The notes below the pieces were generated by a model. That model had not been told where the DNA came from. It did not search any database and saw only the letters and a program-made list of their open reading frames with translations. A stretch of 64,000 bases of DNA from Runella defluvii (lineage in GTDB: Bacteria; Bacteroidota; Bacteroidia; Cytophagales; Spirosomataceae): assembly GCF_014195535.1 (NCBI RefSeq), contig NZ_JACIBY010000022.1, forward strand, positions 31,838 to 95,837. Direction: 5' to 3'. The position numbers and the translations under genes are program-made. The stretch's first letter is position 1; the number at the start of each line of letters is the position of its first letter. Shown in pieces: positions 9,569-18,004 of this stretch.

Positions 9569-9778
9569 ATGCTTTTAAAAGCTTTTCAATACCGAAACAA
9601 CCTGCTGTACTGCCATAGAAAAACGCTCAATTTCCATCTTGGGGCGTTAGGGCTATTGGCCTTCATAACAATTGTGGTAGTGGTTTGGTCATTCAAAAAA
9701 TACCAACATCACACGGCTAAAACCTATGTTTTCCATCCAAAAGGAGCATCCATTGAAATCTACGACGACAAAAAATGA
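9569..9778 (+). CDS. small single-pass membrane protein in tra operon, unknown
   Basis: A 69-residue protein with a basic N-terminus, one transmembrane helix (residues about 28-46) and a short hydrophilic tail. Its stop overlaps the ATG of traK (ATGA), so it is translated with the operon. I do not recognise a family; it occupies the place between traJ and traK where small unnamed transfer proteins occur. Confidence 0.6.
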   Translation: MLLKAFQYRNNLLYCHRKTLNFHLGALGLLAFITIVVVVWSFKKYQHHTAKTYVFHPKGASIEIYDDKK

Positions 9779-10389
9779 AAGAGTTATTGCAATTGGAAAA
9801 AGATTTTCAGCGAGGTAGGCTGCTGGTTATCGTGGCATTTGCCTGTTCGTTTCTTATCTCTATTACGGCAGTGGTGCTGGCTTTTAAGTATAGTAACGAT
9901 TTCTCAAAACGCATCTATTTGGTCAATAGAGGTGAGGCCATCGAAGTAACCTGTGGAGATGTAACCGACAACCGCCCAGCCGAGGCCCGTCACCACGTGA
10001 GCCGTTTTCATGAACTATTCTTCAATGTTTCGCCTGACCCGAAGTCCATTGAAGACAACATGAAAAAGGCGTTATTTCTCTGCGATGAGTCAGCAAAGAA
10101 ACTGCACGATAACCTCAGCGAGCAGAATTTTTACCGTGAAATGATACAGGGAAACGTAACCCAACGAGTTAAAGTAGATTCTGTTTTGACAGACTTACGG
10201 ATGTACCCCTATCGAACCATCACCTACGCAACGCTTATCCAAGAACGGGCCACTGCTATTTCAGAAAGGCAACTTATTACGCAAACATATTTGGTGGACA
10301 TCAATCGTTCCGATAATTCACCGAATGGTTTTTTGATGCGTGATTTCCAAATTCTTACCTCCAAAATTGTGCGGGAACGTTCCAAATAA
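9775..10389 (+). CDS. traK: TraK, conjugation protein (VirB8-like)
   Basis: A 204-residue protein with an N-terminal transmembrane helix (residues about 16-38) and a periplasmic domain that contains the TraK signature ...HHVSRFHELFFNVSPD and IEDNMKKALFLCDES near residues 75-105 and a C-terminal segment NRSDNSPNGFLMRDFQIL. These match the TraK family of Bacteroidetes conjugative elements, the VirB8-like assembly factor. It overlaps the previous gene by four bases and is followed by a TraL-like gene. Confidence 0.9.
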   Translation: MKELLQLEKDFQRGRLLVIVAFACSFLISITAVVLAFKYSNDFSKRIYLVNRGEAIEVTCGDVTDNRPAEARHHVSRFHELFFNVSPDPKSIEDNMKKALFLCDESAKKLHDNLSEQNFYREMIQGNVTQRVKVDSVLTDLRMYPYRTITYATLIQERATAISERQLITQTYLVDINRSDNSPNGFLMRDFQILTSKIVRERSK

Positions 10390-10392
10390 GCC

Positions 10393-10617
10393 ATGTTATC
10401 CTTATTCAAAAAAGTCAAAAAGGAGGAAGAACATCCAGCCTTTCAAGTGGGCGAACAAGTAGGAAAATGGTTTTCGGAACTGACTATTAAAATAGCAAAC
10501 TATCTAAATAGTTGGCAACACCGAGTAGGTTTTCGGTTAAGGAACGTACTGATTTTAAGCATTTTGCTTTTACTGTTCTCCTGGTTCATCTGGCAATTAA
10601 GGAATGTTTTTAATTGA
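10393..10617 (+). CDS. TraL-like small membrane protein
   Basis: A 74-residue protein with an amphipathic N-terminal half and one C-terminal transmembrane helix (VLILSILLLLFSWFIW), lying between traK and traM where Bacteroidetes operons carry traL. Similarity beyond position and topology is not visible, so the name is tentative. Its coding DNA at 10484-10516 contains two phased copies of the recurring TATC/T-AAATAG motif. Confidence 0.6.
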   Translation: MLSLFKKVKKEEEHPAFQVGEQVGKWFSELTIKIANYLNSWQHRVGFRLRNVLILSILLLLFSWFIWQLRNVFN

Positions 10618-10631
10618 AATTTTCACTAACA

Positions 10632-12113
10632 ATGCACATGAATGACAACTCAAATCCGCACCACGTACCCATGACGGCGGGAGCTGAAACGGCTAAAAAA
10701 TTGAGCTTCAATAAAAAACAGTTGGCCATGTTTCTAATCCCAATTGCTTGTTTGATTGGAATAGGGATTTTTGGAGTAATGGGTGGATTTATCTCAACTG
10801 GTCAAAGTACTTCTGCTGATAGTACTCACTTCGACTTAGCTCCACCCGAAGCAAAACTAAAAGATGTAAAGGGTGACGAGAAGTATGACAAAGACTTTAC
10901 CCCTTCCGACCTTAGCCCTAATCATTCAGGTACAAATGCCCTCGATCAACACGCTGCTCAAAATACCGAAATGCTCACGGGCCAAAACCCAACGCAACGT
11001 CTGGGCACGAATGAATACTTGACTGAAAATGATTTGCGAGAAATTGAACAACGAAATGATAAACTAAAATACGCTTCGCCCATTGAGCAAAAGCAGTTTC
11101 AAAAACGTCAATTCACGAAACAAAACCAACGACGATTGCGGGAACAGCAACGAGTCCTGAATACGATGTACCGCAGCCCGAAAAGTAAGGAGCAATTAAC
11201 CGAGGAACGCCAAGACCAAGCTGACCGTGATTTTAATCGTCATGCGACTGAAACTGTTTTACGACAAATTGAAATGGCGAATCAAAGGACCGTGGGTGGC
11301 CAAACCGAAGGTGGAGCTTCCCCTACCCTATCTGCCGAGCCATTGATGAGCAAAGAATACTTGACCCTCAAAAAAGCCTACGGAGGCAAATTGCCCACTG
11401 AGTACCGCACGTTGTTCAAAAAGGAAATTGAAGCAGAGAACAAGGGCCTGCTTAAAAATGAAGCCGAAGAACCCACTACCCTAATTTTGACAGAAACCGA
11501 AAAGAAATCTACTAATGGTTTTTACGGAGCTAATAGTGCAAAAACCAACTCCAAATCAGCCCGAACGAACAACACCACCATTGAAGCAGTAATACACGGC
11601 GATGGTGACAAAGTGGTAGTAGAAAATGGAAGTACGCTGAAAATTCGATTAACCGAAACCGTACAACTTCTGCTAAATGGCGAACGAGTTACCTTGCCAG
11701 CTCACACACTACTGGCGGGGACTTGTCAAATTAACGGCGAAAGGATTAGCGTTACAATCAGTAGTATTAGACTCGGGGCAACCCTCTATCAAACCAATCT
11801 CACGGTATATGACTTGGATGGCCGTGCAGGGCTTTATGTTCCTAAAATTCGGGAGAAAAATATCATGGCCAATAGTTTGGGGCAATCAGCACAAACTGCG
11901 GTAGCTTCGCCTTCTTTCTTTATTCAGCAAGGCAGTTTAGGGCAACAAGTGGGTACACAAATGGCACTGCAAGCTGGAAATTCGATATTTTCGGGTGTAA
12001 GAGCATACGCCCAAGCGAAAATTGCGAACGTAAAAGTAACCGTAAAACCCAATTACAAAATCTTACTCAAACCCACCGAACGGGGTAATTCGCTCGGAAC
12101 AATCAACGAATAA
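10632..12113 (+). CDS. traM: TraM, VirB10-like conjugation protein
   Basis: About 493 residues. One N-terminal transmembrane helix (AMFLIPIACLIGIGIFGVMG) is followed by a long low-complexity periplasmic region rich in Gln, Glu, Arg and Thr, and a C-terminal beta domain beginning near VIHGDGDKVVVENGSTLKIRL, the DUF3714/TraM layout. It is the VirB10-like scaffold spanning both membranes. A TTG at 10614 overlapping the traL stop could extend it by six residues; I prefer the ATG at 10632 or 10638. Confidence 0.88.
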   Translation: MHMNDNSNPHHVPMTAGAETAKKLSFNKKQLAMFLIPIACLIGIGIFGVMGGFISTGQSTSADSTHFDLAPPEAKLKDVKGDEKYDKDFTPSDLSPNHSGTNALDQHAAQNTEMLTGQNPTQRLGTNEYLTENDLREIEQRNDKLKYASPIEQKQFQKRQFTKQNQRRLREQQRVLNTMYRSPKSKEQLTEERQDQADRDFNRHATETVLRQIEMANQRTVGGQTEGGASPTLSAEPLMSKEYLTLKKAYGGKLPTEYRTLFKKEIEAENKGLLKNEAEEPTTLILTETEKKSTNGFYGANSAKTNSKSARTNNTTIEAVIHGDGDKVVVENGSTLKIRLTETVQLLLNGERVTLPAHTLLAGTCQINGERISVTISSIRLGATLYQTNLTVYDLDGRAGLYVPKIREKNIMANSLGQSAQTAVASPSFFIQQGSLGQQVGTQMALQAGNSIFSGVRAYAQAKIANVKVTVKPNYKILLKPTERGNSLGTINE

Positions 12114-12127
12114 TAAACTATCTTGAT

Positions 12128-13072
12128 ATGAAAATATTTTTCTATCCGACGGTATTTGTCGGTCTCAGCTTGTCATTTTCAGGTTACGCACAGAAAGAGA
12201 GCGTTTCCGTCGCCAATCCAATACTGACTCAATCAGTAAACAGCACTCCTTATATTCTGCCGATTGATAAAGGTTCGGTAAAAGGAAGCTACCCAATCGG
12301 GGTTTCCAATCGAAAAACAACACACATTATTTTCCCCGCAAAAATCAGAGAGTTTGACGCCGGCACAGGCGATGTGATTGCCCAAATCCCTGAAACAGTA
12401 CCGAATATATTGCGGATAAAAGCCAAAGAAAAAGCCGATTTCTGCGAAACCAACATGACAGTCATTACTGAGGAAGGAGGTTTTTATAGTTTTTTGGTTC
12501 GTTTTCAAGAAGACCCTGAAATACTGAACATCAACATTGCCAACAATCTTTTAGCAGACAATTTTACGTCTGAACAAAAAGGGATGAATCACAGTCCTAT
12601 CATTTCATTCGTAGATAAACCCAATGAGAAAAACGAAAATGAGCTGCTAACCGAATGTCAGAAGGTTCAGAAACTAACTTCGTACATTCGGAACATCGGT
12701 GCTTCCAAAATGAAATTGACTTGTTTGCTCACCAGCCTATACGTGAAAAACAAAACGATTTACTTTCAAATGAGCGTTAGAAACGATTCTGAGATTGATT
12801 ACGAAATTGATTTCTTCAAGTTTTACCTGCGAGACAAAGACGTACTCAAACGCATGGCTGCCCAAGAAGTAGAAATGAAACCTTTCGCCAATTATCCTAA
12901 AACATTGACTACCATCCGCAGCAATACCGAATACACCACGGTGTATGCCCTCCCCTTGCGAACTTTCCCCGAAGACAAAGTAATTGAAGTAGAATTGTAC
13001 GAAAAAGACGGTGGTCGCCACTTGCGTTTCCAAGTAGAAAGCGACATCATGCTGCAAGCCAAGAATCTATAA
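12128..13072 (+). CDS. traN: TraN, VirB9-like conjugation protein (DUF4138)
   Basis: A 314-residue exported protein with a signal peptide ending at about residue 22 (GYAQ) and a mostly beta body including KGSYPIGVSNRKTTHIIFP near residue 55, the typical opening of the DUF4138/TraN family. TraN is thought to be the outer-membrane-side partner of TraM. It follows traM by 14 bases and precedes traO. Confidence 0.88.
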   Translation: MKIFFYPTVFVGLSLSFSGYAQKESVSVANPILTQSVNSTPYILPIDKGSVKGSYPIGVSNRKTTHIIFPAKIREFDAGTGDVIAQIPETVPNILRIKAKEKADFCETNMTVITEEGGFYSFLVRFQEDPEILNINIANNLLADNFTSEQKGMNHSPIISFVDKPNEKNENELLTECQKVQKLTSYIRNIGASKMKLTCLLTSLYVKNKTIYFQMSVRNDSEIDYEIDFFKFYLRDKDVLKRMAAQEVEMKPFANYPKTLTTIRSNTEYTTVYALPLRTFPEDKVIEVELYEKDGGRHLRFQVESDIMLQAKNL

Positions 13073-13093
13073 TCCTTTGATTTTGAGTTGAAA

Positions 13094-13657
13094 ATGAAGA
13101 ATAATAAACTATCAAAATATCTTTCTATTCAAATAGCTTCCGTTTGGTTCATATTTGGGCTTTCAGCAAATGCCCAAAATCATTTAAAAGGACAACGGTT
13201 TTTTGAAGGTTATTTGGGAACAGTGGGCGGTTTTCGTCCCCTTAGTGGTGCCCAAATACTGCTTTCAACTGGAAAATACAACCGTCATTACAACGCCTGG
13301 AAAGCCACCGCCAGTTACCAACGTAAAACCTCTGCATTGGTTGATTCAACCAACATTCCACAAGAACAATTTACCTTGGGATATGGCTACGAATTCATCT
13401 TACACCGCAATGCCACCCGTACCTTTTTTGTAAGGGGATTGGCTCAACCCTTTGCAGGGTACGAGTCCATCAACCATGACCAAGTTATTTCTGAAACTAC
13501 AACACAACGCTCCAAGTTTCTGGTAGGTTTGGACGCTGGCCTCGAAGTAGAAATAAACCCCATTGTATTCGGTTTCCGCCAACGGTGGAATCCTATATCC
13601 TCGGTGCAAGTGTTTCACTCAACAGTGTTTGTGGGAGTGAGGTGGCATAGAAGATGA
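13094..13657 (+). CDS. traO: TraO, outer membrane-associated conjugation protein
   Basis: A 187-residue exported protein: signal peptide ending at about residue 27 (ANAQ), then alternating beta strands with aromatic residues, ending in TVFVGVRWHRR, as in TraO proteins. The ATG at 13094 is preferred over a TTG at 13088. It is the last recognisable gene of the tra operon; traP and traQ are not present here. The region around its start codon contains a paired copy of the TATCAAAATA motif. A second protein with a similar C-terminal segment is encoded at 22817-23371. Confidence 0.82.
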   Translation: MKNNKLSKYLSIQIASVWFIFGLSANAQNHLKGQRFFEGYLGTVGGFRPLSGAQILLSTGKYNRHYNAWKATASYQRKTSALVDSTNIPQEQFTLGYGYEFILHRNATRTFFVRGLAQPFAGYESINHDQVISETTTQRSKFLVGLDAGLEVEINPIVFGFRQRWNPISSVQVFHSTVFVGVRWHRR

Positions 13658-13658
13658 A

Positions 13659-14070
13659 CTATTGGGTCAGCCTCTCAATTCTTTCAATCAACATCTGAGC
13701 ATACTCCTCCTTCATTGCATCGGGCAAAAAACTCTGCCCAATCAGCTCTAACATCACCAATTGCTTCTTAGCAAACTTATCATAAACCCGTTCGGAGGAT
13801 TTAACAGGAATGCCCAGTTTCAAGGCTAATTCGCCAAAATCGGCTCGTTTGAGTCGGTTTTTCTTGCCGTTTATGGTTAAAGCCGATTCTTCCAGGTCTT
13901 CGGGCATAGCCAATTTGGTAGAAACTAAATCGTAGACGGGAGATAGAGCCACTTCTCCATTATCAAACCGTACCAATGAAAAGTTTTTTAGGTGCATATC
14001 GGCATTGCCCGTAATAAAACAAAAAACCACCAACTCAAATAGAGCCAACGCATCCAACCCTTTGTTAAAT
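13659..14070 (-). pseudogene. HipA/HipT kinase, C-terminal fragment
   Basis: About 135 codons of the C-terminal part of a HipA-like Ser/Thr kinase. The fragment keeps the catalytic loop ITGNADMHLKNFSL (Asp/Asn of the active site) and the Mg-binding SPVYDLVSTKLAM, followed by a normal C-terminus. Upstream of about 14070 the frame meets a stop and similarity ends; the ATP-binding N-lobe is missing and no convincing ATG exists. The matching N-terminal pieces lie at 18813-19269, so this is the distal half of a hipBST-like locus split and partly deleted by the insertion between them. It is convergent with traO, one base apart. Confidence 0.85.
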
Positions 14071-14234
14071 ATTTACAACTTGATCGCATGATAGAATTTG
14101 GTTTAGGTCTGAAAATACTATTTTTTGACAACTTTCAGTAAGTTATGAAAACTAAACCAGAGGCTGTTTAAACTTATACAAAAATCCCCAAAGTAATGTG
14201 AATTTTGAAGTGCGAACTTTAAACACACATACTA

Positions 14235-14666
14235 ATGGTGACTATGAGCAAAGATATGATTGAAAAGTGGATTTTACCACATCTTACAGTAGGGGAACGG
14301 GGTTTTGAACCAACAGTACCCATAATAGAGATAGAAGAATGCATATTTTATCGTTTAAAGACAGGTTGCCAGTGGCGAGAAGTGCCAACAAAAGCGTTTT
14401 TTAATGATATAATACTAAGTTGGAATAGTGTCTATTATCATTTCAATGCGTGGTCTAAGGACGATTGTTGGCGTAAAATTTGGATTAATATTTTGAGTCA
14501 AAATTCAAAATATCTGGATTTGTCGAGTGTCGAATTCGATGGCAGTCATACACCAGCTAAAAATGGTGGCGATGCTGTCGGTTATCAGGGACGCAAGTCA
14601 TCTAACACAACAAATGCCCTATTTGTATCTGATAATCAAGCGGGGCCGCCCTTTAGATTTGTATGA
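14235..14666 (+). pseudogene. IS5-family transposase, N-terminal half
   Basis: The frame codes for the DUF4096-like N-terminal domain (FYRLKTGCQWREVP) and the first part of the DDE domain (VEFDGSHTPAKNGGDAVGYQ), ending at LFVSDNQAG where the IS5 reading breaks off into IS110 DNA; the last few residues are not IS5. The continuation ...LAMSTPQEGQHHDLFQIQ is found at 17069. It is inactive because it is split, and the second half also has a frameshift. Confidence 0.85.
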
Positions 14667-14869
14667 TGGTAAAATTTCAAGATTGTGTATTTTTATCAAA
14701 CAGTAATAGAGTAGGTTTCCCTATAGGGCCGCAGAGGTTAACTCTATGCACGGATTCAGGCCCTACTCTATATTGCTTACCAAAGCTCAAATGGAAATTA
14801 GGGCATTATGGCCCATTAGTAAGGGTTTGAGTTGAAAGGTAAGTTATTGGTAGAATCATTAAAAAATTA
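14667..14869 (+). ncRNA. candidate bridge RNA region of IS110 copy A
   Basis: This 203-nt non-coding stretch precedes the copy-A transposase, the place where IS110-group elements encode their bridge RNA. Visible structure: a perfect 10-bp stem ATAGAGTAGG (14706-14715) with CCTACTCTAT (14762-14771); a second stem CTCAAA (14786-14791) with TTTGAG (14826-14831) enclosing GGGC (14801-14804) with GCCC (14811-14814). That IS110 elements use such RNA is known; that this region is one is inference. Its element is disrupted, so any RNA would be orphaned. Confidence 0.5.
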
Positions 14870-15718
14870 ATGCTCATGGACACTCAACATTTTATTGGCA
14901 TTGACATTTCTAAAGCAACTTTAGATTGGGCGGTTTACAGTCTTGGAGGAACAATTATCTATCAAACGCAATCGGCCAATTCAGAAACTGCTATTAAAGC
15001 CACTGTAAAAATCATTGAATCTCTACCCGGTTTTGATCGTGAAAAGTCAGTGTTTTGTATGGAACATACGGGTATTTATAATGCCCATCTGTTGGCTTAC
15101 CTTCATAAGTTACATTTTCCTGTTTGGTTAGAAAACAGCCTCCAAATTAAACGAGCCGGAGGGCTGCAACGCGGGAAAACCGATGCTGTTGATGCGGTTC
15201 GTATTGCTGAATATGCTTGTCGTTTCAGAGACAAAATTCGCTTATGGCAACCTCCACGTCAGGTTATTCAGCAGTTGGCAGCGCTGAGTGGAGTTCGCCA
15301 AAGATTATTAAGTGCTCGTCAGCAATTACAACAACCCTTGCAGGAGCAACAGGGATTTCTAACCCCTTCGTTGCAAAAACAGCTTACCAAAACCTGTCAG
15401 ACATCATTGAAAGCCATCAATCTTGACATTGACAAGATTGAAAAACAGATTAAAGAGCTGATAAACAAAGACCCTGATTTAAAAGAACTTTTTGAATTAA
15501 TTACCTCAGTACCCGGGGTAGGTTCAGCTACAGCCTCCGAGGTCATTGTCGCCACTAACGAATTTACTTCCATTACCGATCCCAAAAAATTAGCTTGTCA
15601 TGCAGGCGTAGCTCCTTTTGAGCATCAATCAGGGAGCAGCATCAGAGGTAAAGCAAGGGTGAACCATCATGCGCGAAAACGGTTAAAAAGCCTTTTTCAT
15701 TTAGGGGCCTTTCGATGA
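14870..15718 (+). pseudogene. IS110-family transposase copy A, 5' part
   Basis: The first 280 or so codons of an IS110 recombinase: an N-terminal RuvC-like DEDD domain beginning FIGIDISKATLDWAV, the EHTGIYN motif, RGKTDAVDAVRIA, and the C-terminal Tnp_20 domain with SVPGVGSATASE and LACHAGVAPFEHQSG. Similarity ends at KSLFHLGA near 15712, where copy B begins. The end of the protein (MRLVLNAVRNKLIHRVCAVV) resumes at about 16930-17045 after a loss of roughly 25 codons. It cannot make an intact protein. Confidence 0.85.
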
Positions 15719-16680
15719 ACGCACGAGAAAACTCGATGAATTAACTTATTACAAATGTTATTTCTGACCAGCATTTCGTTTTTCCCCTGGGCAGTTTTAC
15801 GAACATAATACTCTTTCATTTCTTTGGAATGCTGTATAGCAGACGCCGCTCCATTGTGGAGTAATGCTTTGAGTTGCTTATTAGCCTTATTGCTGGTTTT
15901 AGCTTTCCCCTTGTATTGTCCCGAGGAGTAAATAAAGGGAGCTACTCCCGCGTGACAAGCAAATTTTTTAGGGTCATTAATGTCCTTGAATTCATTTGTA
16001 ACTATCAGAATTTCAGTTGCAATGACAGGTCCAACACCTTTGACAGATTCAATCAATTCGTATAACTCATTTAGATATGGGTCGCCTTGAATAGTGGTAT
16101 CAATGTCTTTTTGAACTTGTTTGATGTCTTTTTTAAGTGCATCCATCGTACTTTGGCAAGCTTTTTTTGCTTCATTATGGTCTTTTTTAGAGATAAAACC
16201 ATCAGAATCAGTCAAGGGGGATTGTAACATTTTTCGAGTTTTAACAAGACGATTACGCATGGCTGTTAAGCGGTCAAGTTTTTGAATTACATCACGTTTA
16301 GGCATCCATAATCGAACCTCATCACGATTTTTGTAAGCATAATTAGCGATTCGTTGAGCATCAATCTTATCATTTTTGCCCCGAATCATCCCTAAACTAT
16401 CTTTAATGTGGATAGGATGTTCTAACCAAATTTTCGCTTTTTTTGAATGTAAGTAGTTCAGTAAATGATTATTATATATGCCTGTATGTTCCATACAATA
16501 AAGGCTATTGGTAAAATCAGCATCAGGACATTGACTTTTTAAATGTTTTACAAACGACTTTATTCCTGCTTTATCATTCGTTGACTGATAGTGAAACAGC
16601 AACTTCTTAGCCACTACGACGGCAAAGTCAAGCGTCGCTTTTGAGATGTCAATACCGATGAAAAATGAAAATGTTTCCAT
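15697..16680 (-). CDS. IS110-family transposase copy B, intact
   Basis: A full-length 327-residue IS110 recombinase. The start METFSFFIGIDISKATLDF is at 16680; an upstream in-frame codon at 16746 is unlikely. It has the DEDD domain (EHTGIYNNHLL, RGKNDKIDAQRIANYA) and the Tnp_20 domain (SVKGVGPVIATE, CHAGVAPFIYSSG) through to SVLRN-like VRNNICNKLIHRVFSCV. It is related to copy A but clearly different in sequence, so it is a distinct element that inserted into copy A. It appears to be the only intact transposase in this IS cluster. Confidence 0.9.
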   Translation of the reverse strand: METFSFFIGIDISKATLDFAVVVAKKLLFHYQSTNDKAGIKSFVKHLKSQCPDADFTNSLYCMEHTGIYNNHLLNYLHSKKAKIWLEHPIHIKDSLGMIRGKNDKIDAQRIANYAYKNRDEVRLWMPKRDVIQKLDRLTAMRNRLVKTRKMLQSPLTDSDGFISKKDHNEAKKACQSTMDALKKDIKQVQKDIDTTIQGDPYLNELYELIESVKGVGPVIATEILIVTNEFKDINDPKKFACHAGVAPFIYSSGQYKGKAKTSNKANKQLKALLHNGAASAIQHSKEMKEYYVRKTAQGKNEMLVRNNICNKLIHRVFSCVHRKAPK

Positions 16681-16925
16681 AATTTTGAATGAGTTTATGT
16701 TTTTACTCAAACCAGTACACTGTCGCACACTCGATACCTTGCTCATGGGTCACAAACCCGAATTTCTATCTGAGTCCTGTGTTACAGTAACCCAGTGGGG
16801 TCTTAAATCGATCCATGAGTCATTAACTCAGCCGACGGCGGTAAGGCATCCCCACTGGAACTGGTTTACTCTCACTTTAAGAGAATTCTAAGTTATGATT
16901 TTCTTGGATTTTTTATATCACGCAA
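16681..16925 (-). ncRNA. candidate bridge RNA region of IS110 copy B
   Basis: The non-coding region upstream of the intact copy-B transposase. It contains a perfect 9-bp stem CCAGTGGGG (16792-16800) with CCCCACTGG (16850-16858), an inner hairpin TGAGT/ACTCA (16816-16830) and an outer pairing AAACCAGT (16709-16716) with ACTGGTTT (16860-16867). This nested design with large internal loops is what IS110 bridge RNAs look like, and the loops would hold the target- and donor-guiding sequences. The RNA call is inference from position and folding. Confidence 0.55.
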
Positions 16926-16926
16926 A

Positions 16927-17046
16927 TCTAAAGGCCGATGCGGCTGGTCCTCAATGCGGTGCGTAATAAACTTATTCATCGGGTATGTGCAGTGGTGCAT
17001 AATGGAAAAAAATATGATAAAAATTATACGCCTGTGCTTGCTTAAA
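16927..17046 (+). pseudogene. IS110 copy A transposase, 3' end
   Basis: Reading plus strand from about 16930, the frame gives MRLVLNAVRNKLIHRVC and then a tail ending in TPVLA before a TAA at about 17044-17046. This is the C-terminus expected for copy A, separated from its 5' part at 14870-15712 by copy B. It shows directly that copy B lies inside copy A. Confidence 0.7.
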
Positions 17047-17064
17047 CCATGGAAATCCCTGCGG

Positions 17065-17493
17065 TATTATGCTTGCTATGTCCACGCCACAAGAAGGCCA
17101 ACATCATGACTTATTCCAAATTCAGACACTCTTTGATGAAATTTGTACCATTTTGAAAGCCGCTGGTATAAACTTAAAAGATTTATTTCTAAACGCAGAT
17201 CCAGGTTTTGATTCCAAAGAATTTCGGGAGGCTTGTCAAAAAGAAGAAATTATTGCTAACGTCAAAGCCAATACAAGAAACTCAGCTAATCAAGAACAAG
17301 AACCTTATGAATCAGGAACTCATATTTTTGATGATGAACTTTACAAAGATAGGTCGGTTTTGAACACGCAAATGCCTGGATTGATGGATTTAAAGCCCTT
17401 TTAGTCAGATTTGAATTCTCGGTGCGAAATTGGATGGCTTTGCATTTTATCGCATTCTCAGTCATTTTCCTACGAAAAATTGATAAAAAACAG
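17065..17493 (+). pseudogene. IS5-family transposase, C-terminal half with frameshift
   Basis: From 17069 the frame reads MLAMSTPQEGQHHDLFQIQ and FLNADPGFDSKEFREACQ, the second half of the IS5 DDE domain. At the T4 run 17358-17361 the frame is lost: one base further on, the sequence reads EHANAWIDGFKALLVRFEFS and continues to a stop just before the right inverted repeat. A T5 run would restore the frame. The C-terminal fragment therefore carries a single-base deletion in addition to the IS110 insertion. Confidence 0.8.
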
Positions 17494-17567
17494 AAAGTTT
17501 AAACAGCTTCCCAATGATAGTTTTATTCGAACAAATGTTTGATAATATATTTATTTTGAATTAATTT

Positions 17568-17606
17568 AACAATTTGCTTAAATAAGCAAATTGTTATCTA
17601 CCTTTG
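17568..17606 (+). promoter_or_regulatory. ArsR operator and promoter
   Basis: A perfect palindrome with 13-bp arms, AACAATTTGCTTA (17568-17580) and its complement (17583-17595), separated by AA, lies just upstream of a Bacteroidota -7 element TACCTTTG (17599-17606). It sits 24-62 bp before the ATG of the ArsR gene, so it is very probably the operator through which that repressor controls the cassette. A TTG at 17574-17576 could be the -33 element, inside the palindrome. Confidence 0.75.
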
Positions 17607-17629
17607 GTGTTCATAACTAAACACATTAA

Positions 17630-18004
17630 ATGGAAAATCAAGATATAAACTGTCAAAGAATATTTGCAAATCAAGTACAAATTCAAAATTGCAAGGAAAA
17701 TTTGCAGCTTGCGGATGAGTCGTTTTCAAACCTTTCACAAGTTTTGAGTTTGGCAGGTAATGAAGTACGGTTAAAAATTCTCTTTCTACTTGACAAAGAA
17801 TCTGAATTATGCCCTTGCGATCTTTCAGATATTTTAGAAATGAGTGTACCTGCTATTTCTCAACACCTCCGAAAATTGAAAGATGCCAATGTTATTCAGT
17901 TTCGAAAAGAGGGACAAACTATCTTTTATTCATTAAAATCTAACCATTTTTCTATCGTCAAACCCTTATTTGAACATATAAGCCAAATCGAATTATCAAT
18001 ATGA
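17630..18004 (+). CDS. ArsR/SmtB-family metal-responsive repressor
   Basis: A 124-residue winged-helix protein. The helix-turn-helix region LCPCDLSDILEMSVPAISQHLRKLK lies near residues 63-88, with a Cys pair (CPCDL) at its start, a common metal site in ArsR proteins; Cys residues near the N-terminus (INCQ, QNCKE) could also bind metal. It heads a three-gene cassette whose next gene starts within its stop region (stop 18004, ATG 18001). Its promoter contains a 28-bp palindrome. The metal is probably Hg given the MerTP-like neighbour. Confidence 0.85.
   Translation: MENQDINCQRIFANQVQIQNCKENLQLADESFSNLSQVLSLAGNEVRLKILFLLDKESELCPCDLSDILEMSVPAISQHLRKLKDANVIQFRKEGQTIFYSLKSNHFSIVKPLFEHISQIELSI

Larger units (their letters stand above)
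14159..17511. mobile_element. IS5-family element interrupted by two IS110 elements
   Basis: The outer ends form terminal inverted repeats: 14159-14175 reads AGAGGCTGTTTAAACTT and the complement of 17495-17511 reads GGAAGCTGTTTAAACTT, agreeing at 15 of 17 positions. The left part codes for the N-terminal half of an IS5-type transposase and the right part (17065-17493) for the C-terminal half. Between them lies an IS110 copy on the plus strand (about 14662-17060), itself split by a second IS110 on the minus strand (about 15712-16925). The order of insertion is therefore IS5, then IS110-A, then IS110-B. Exact boundaries of the IS110 copies are uncertain because this family lacks long terminal repeats. 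Confidence 0.8.
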
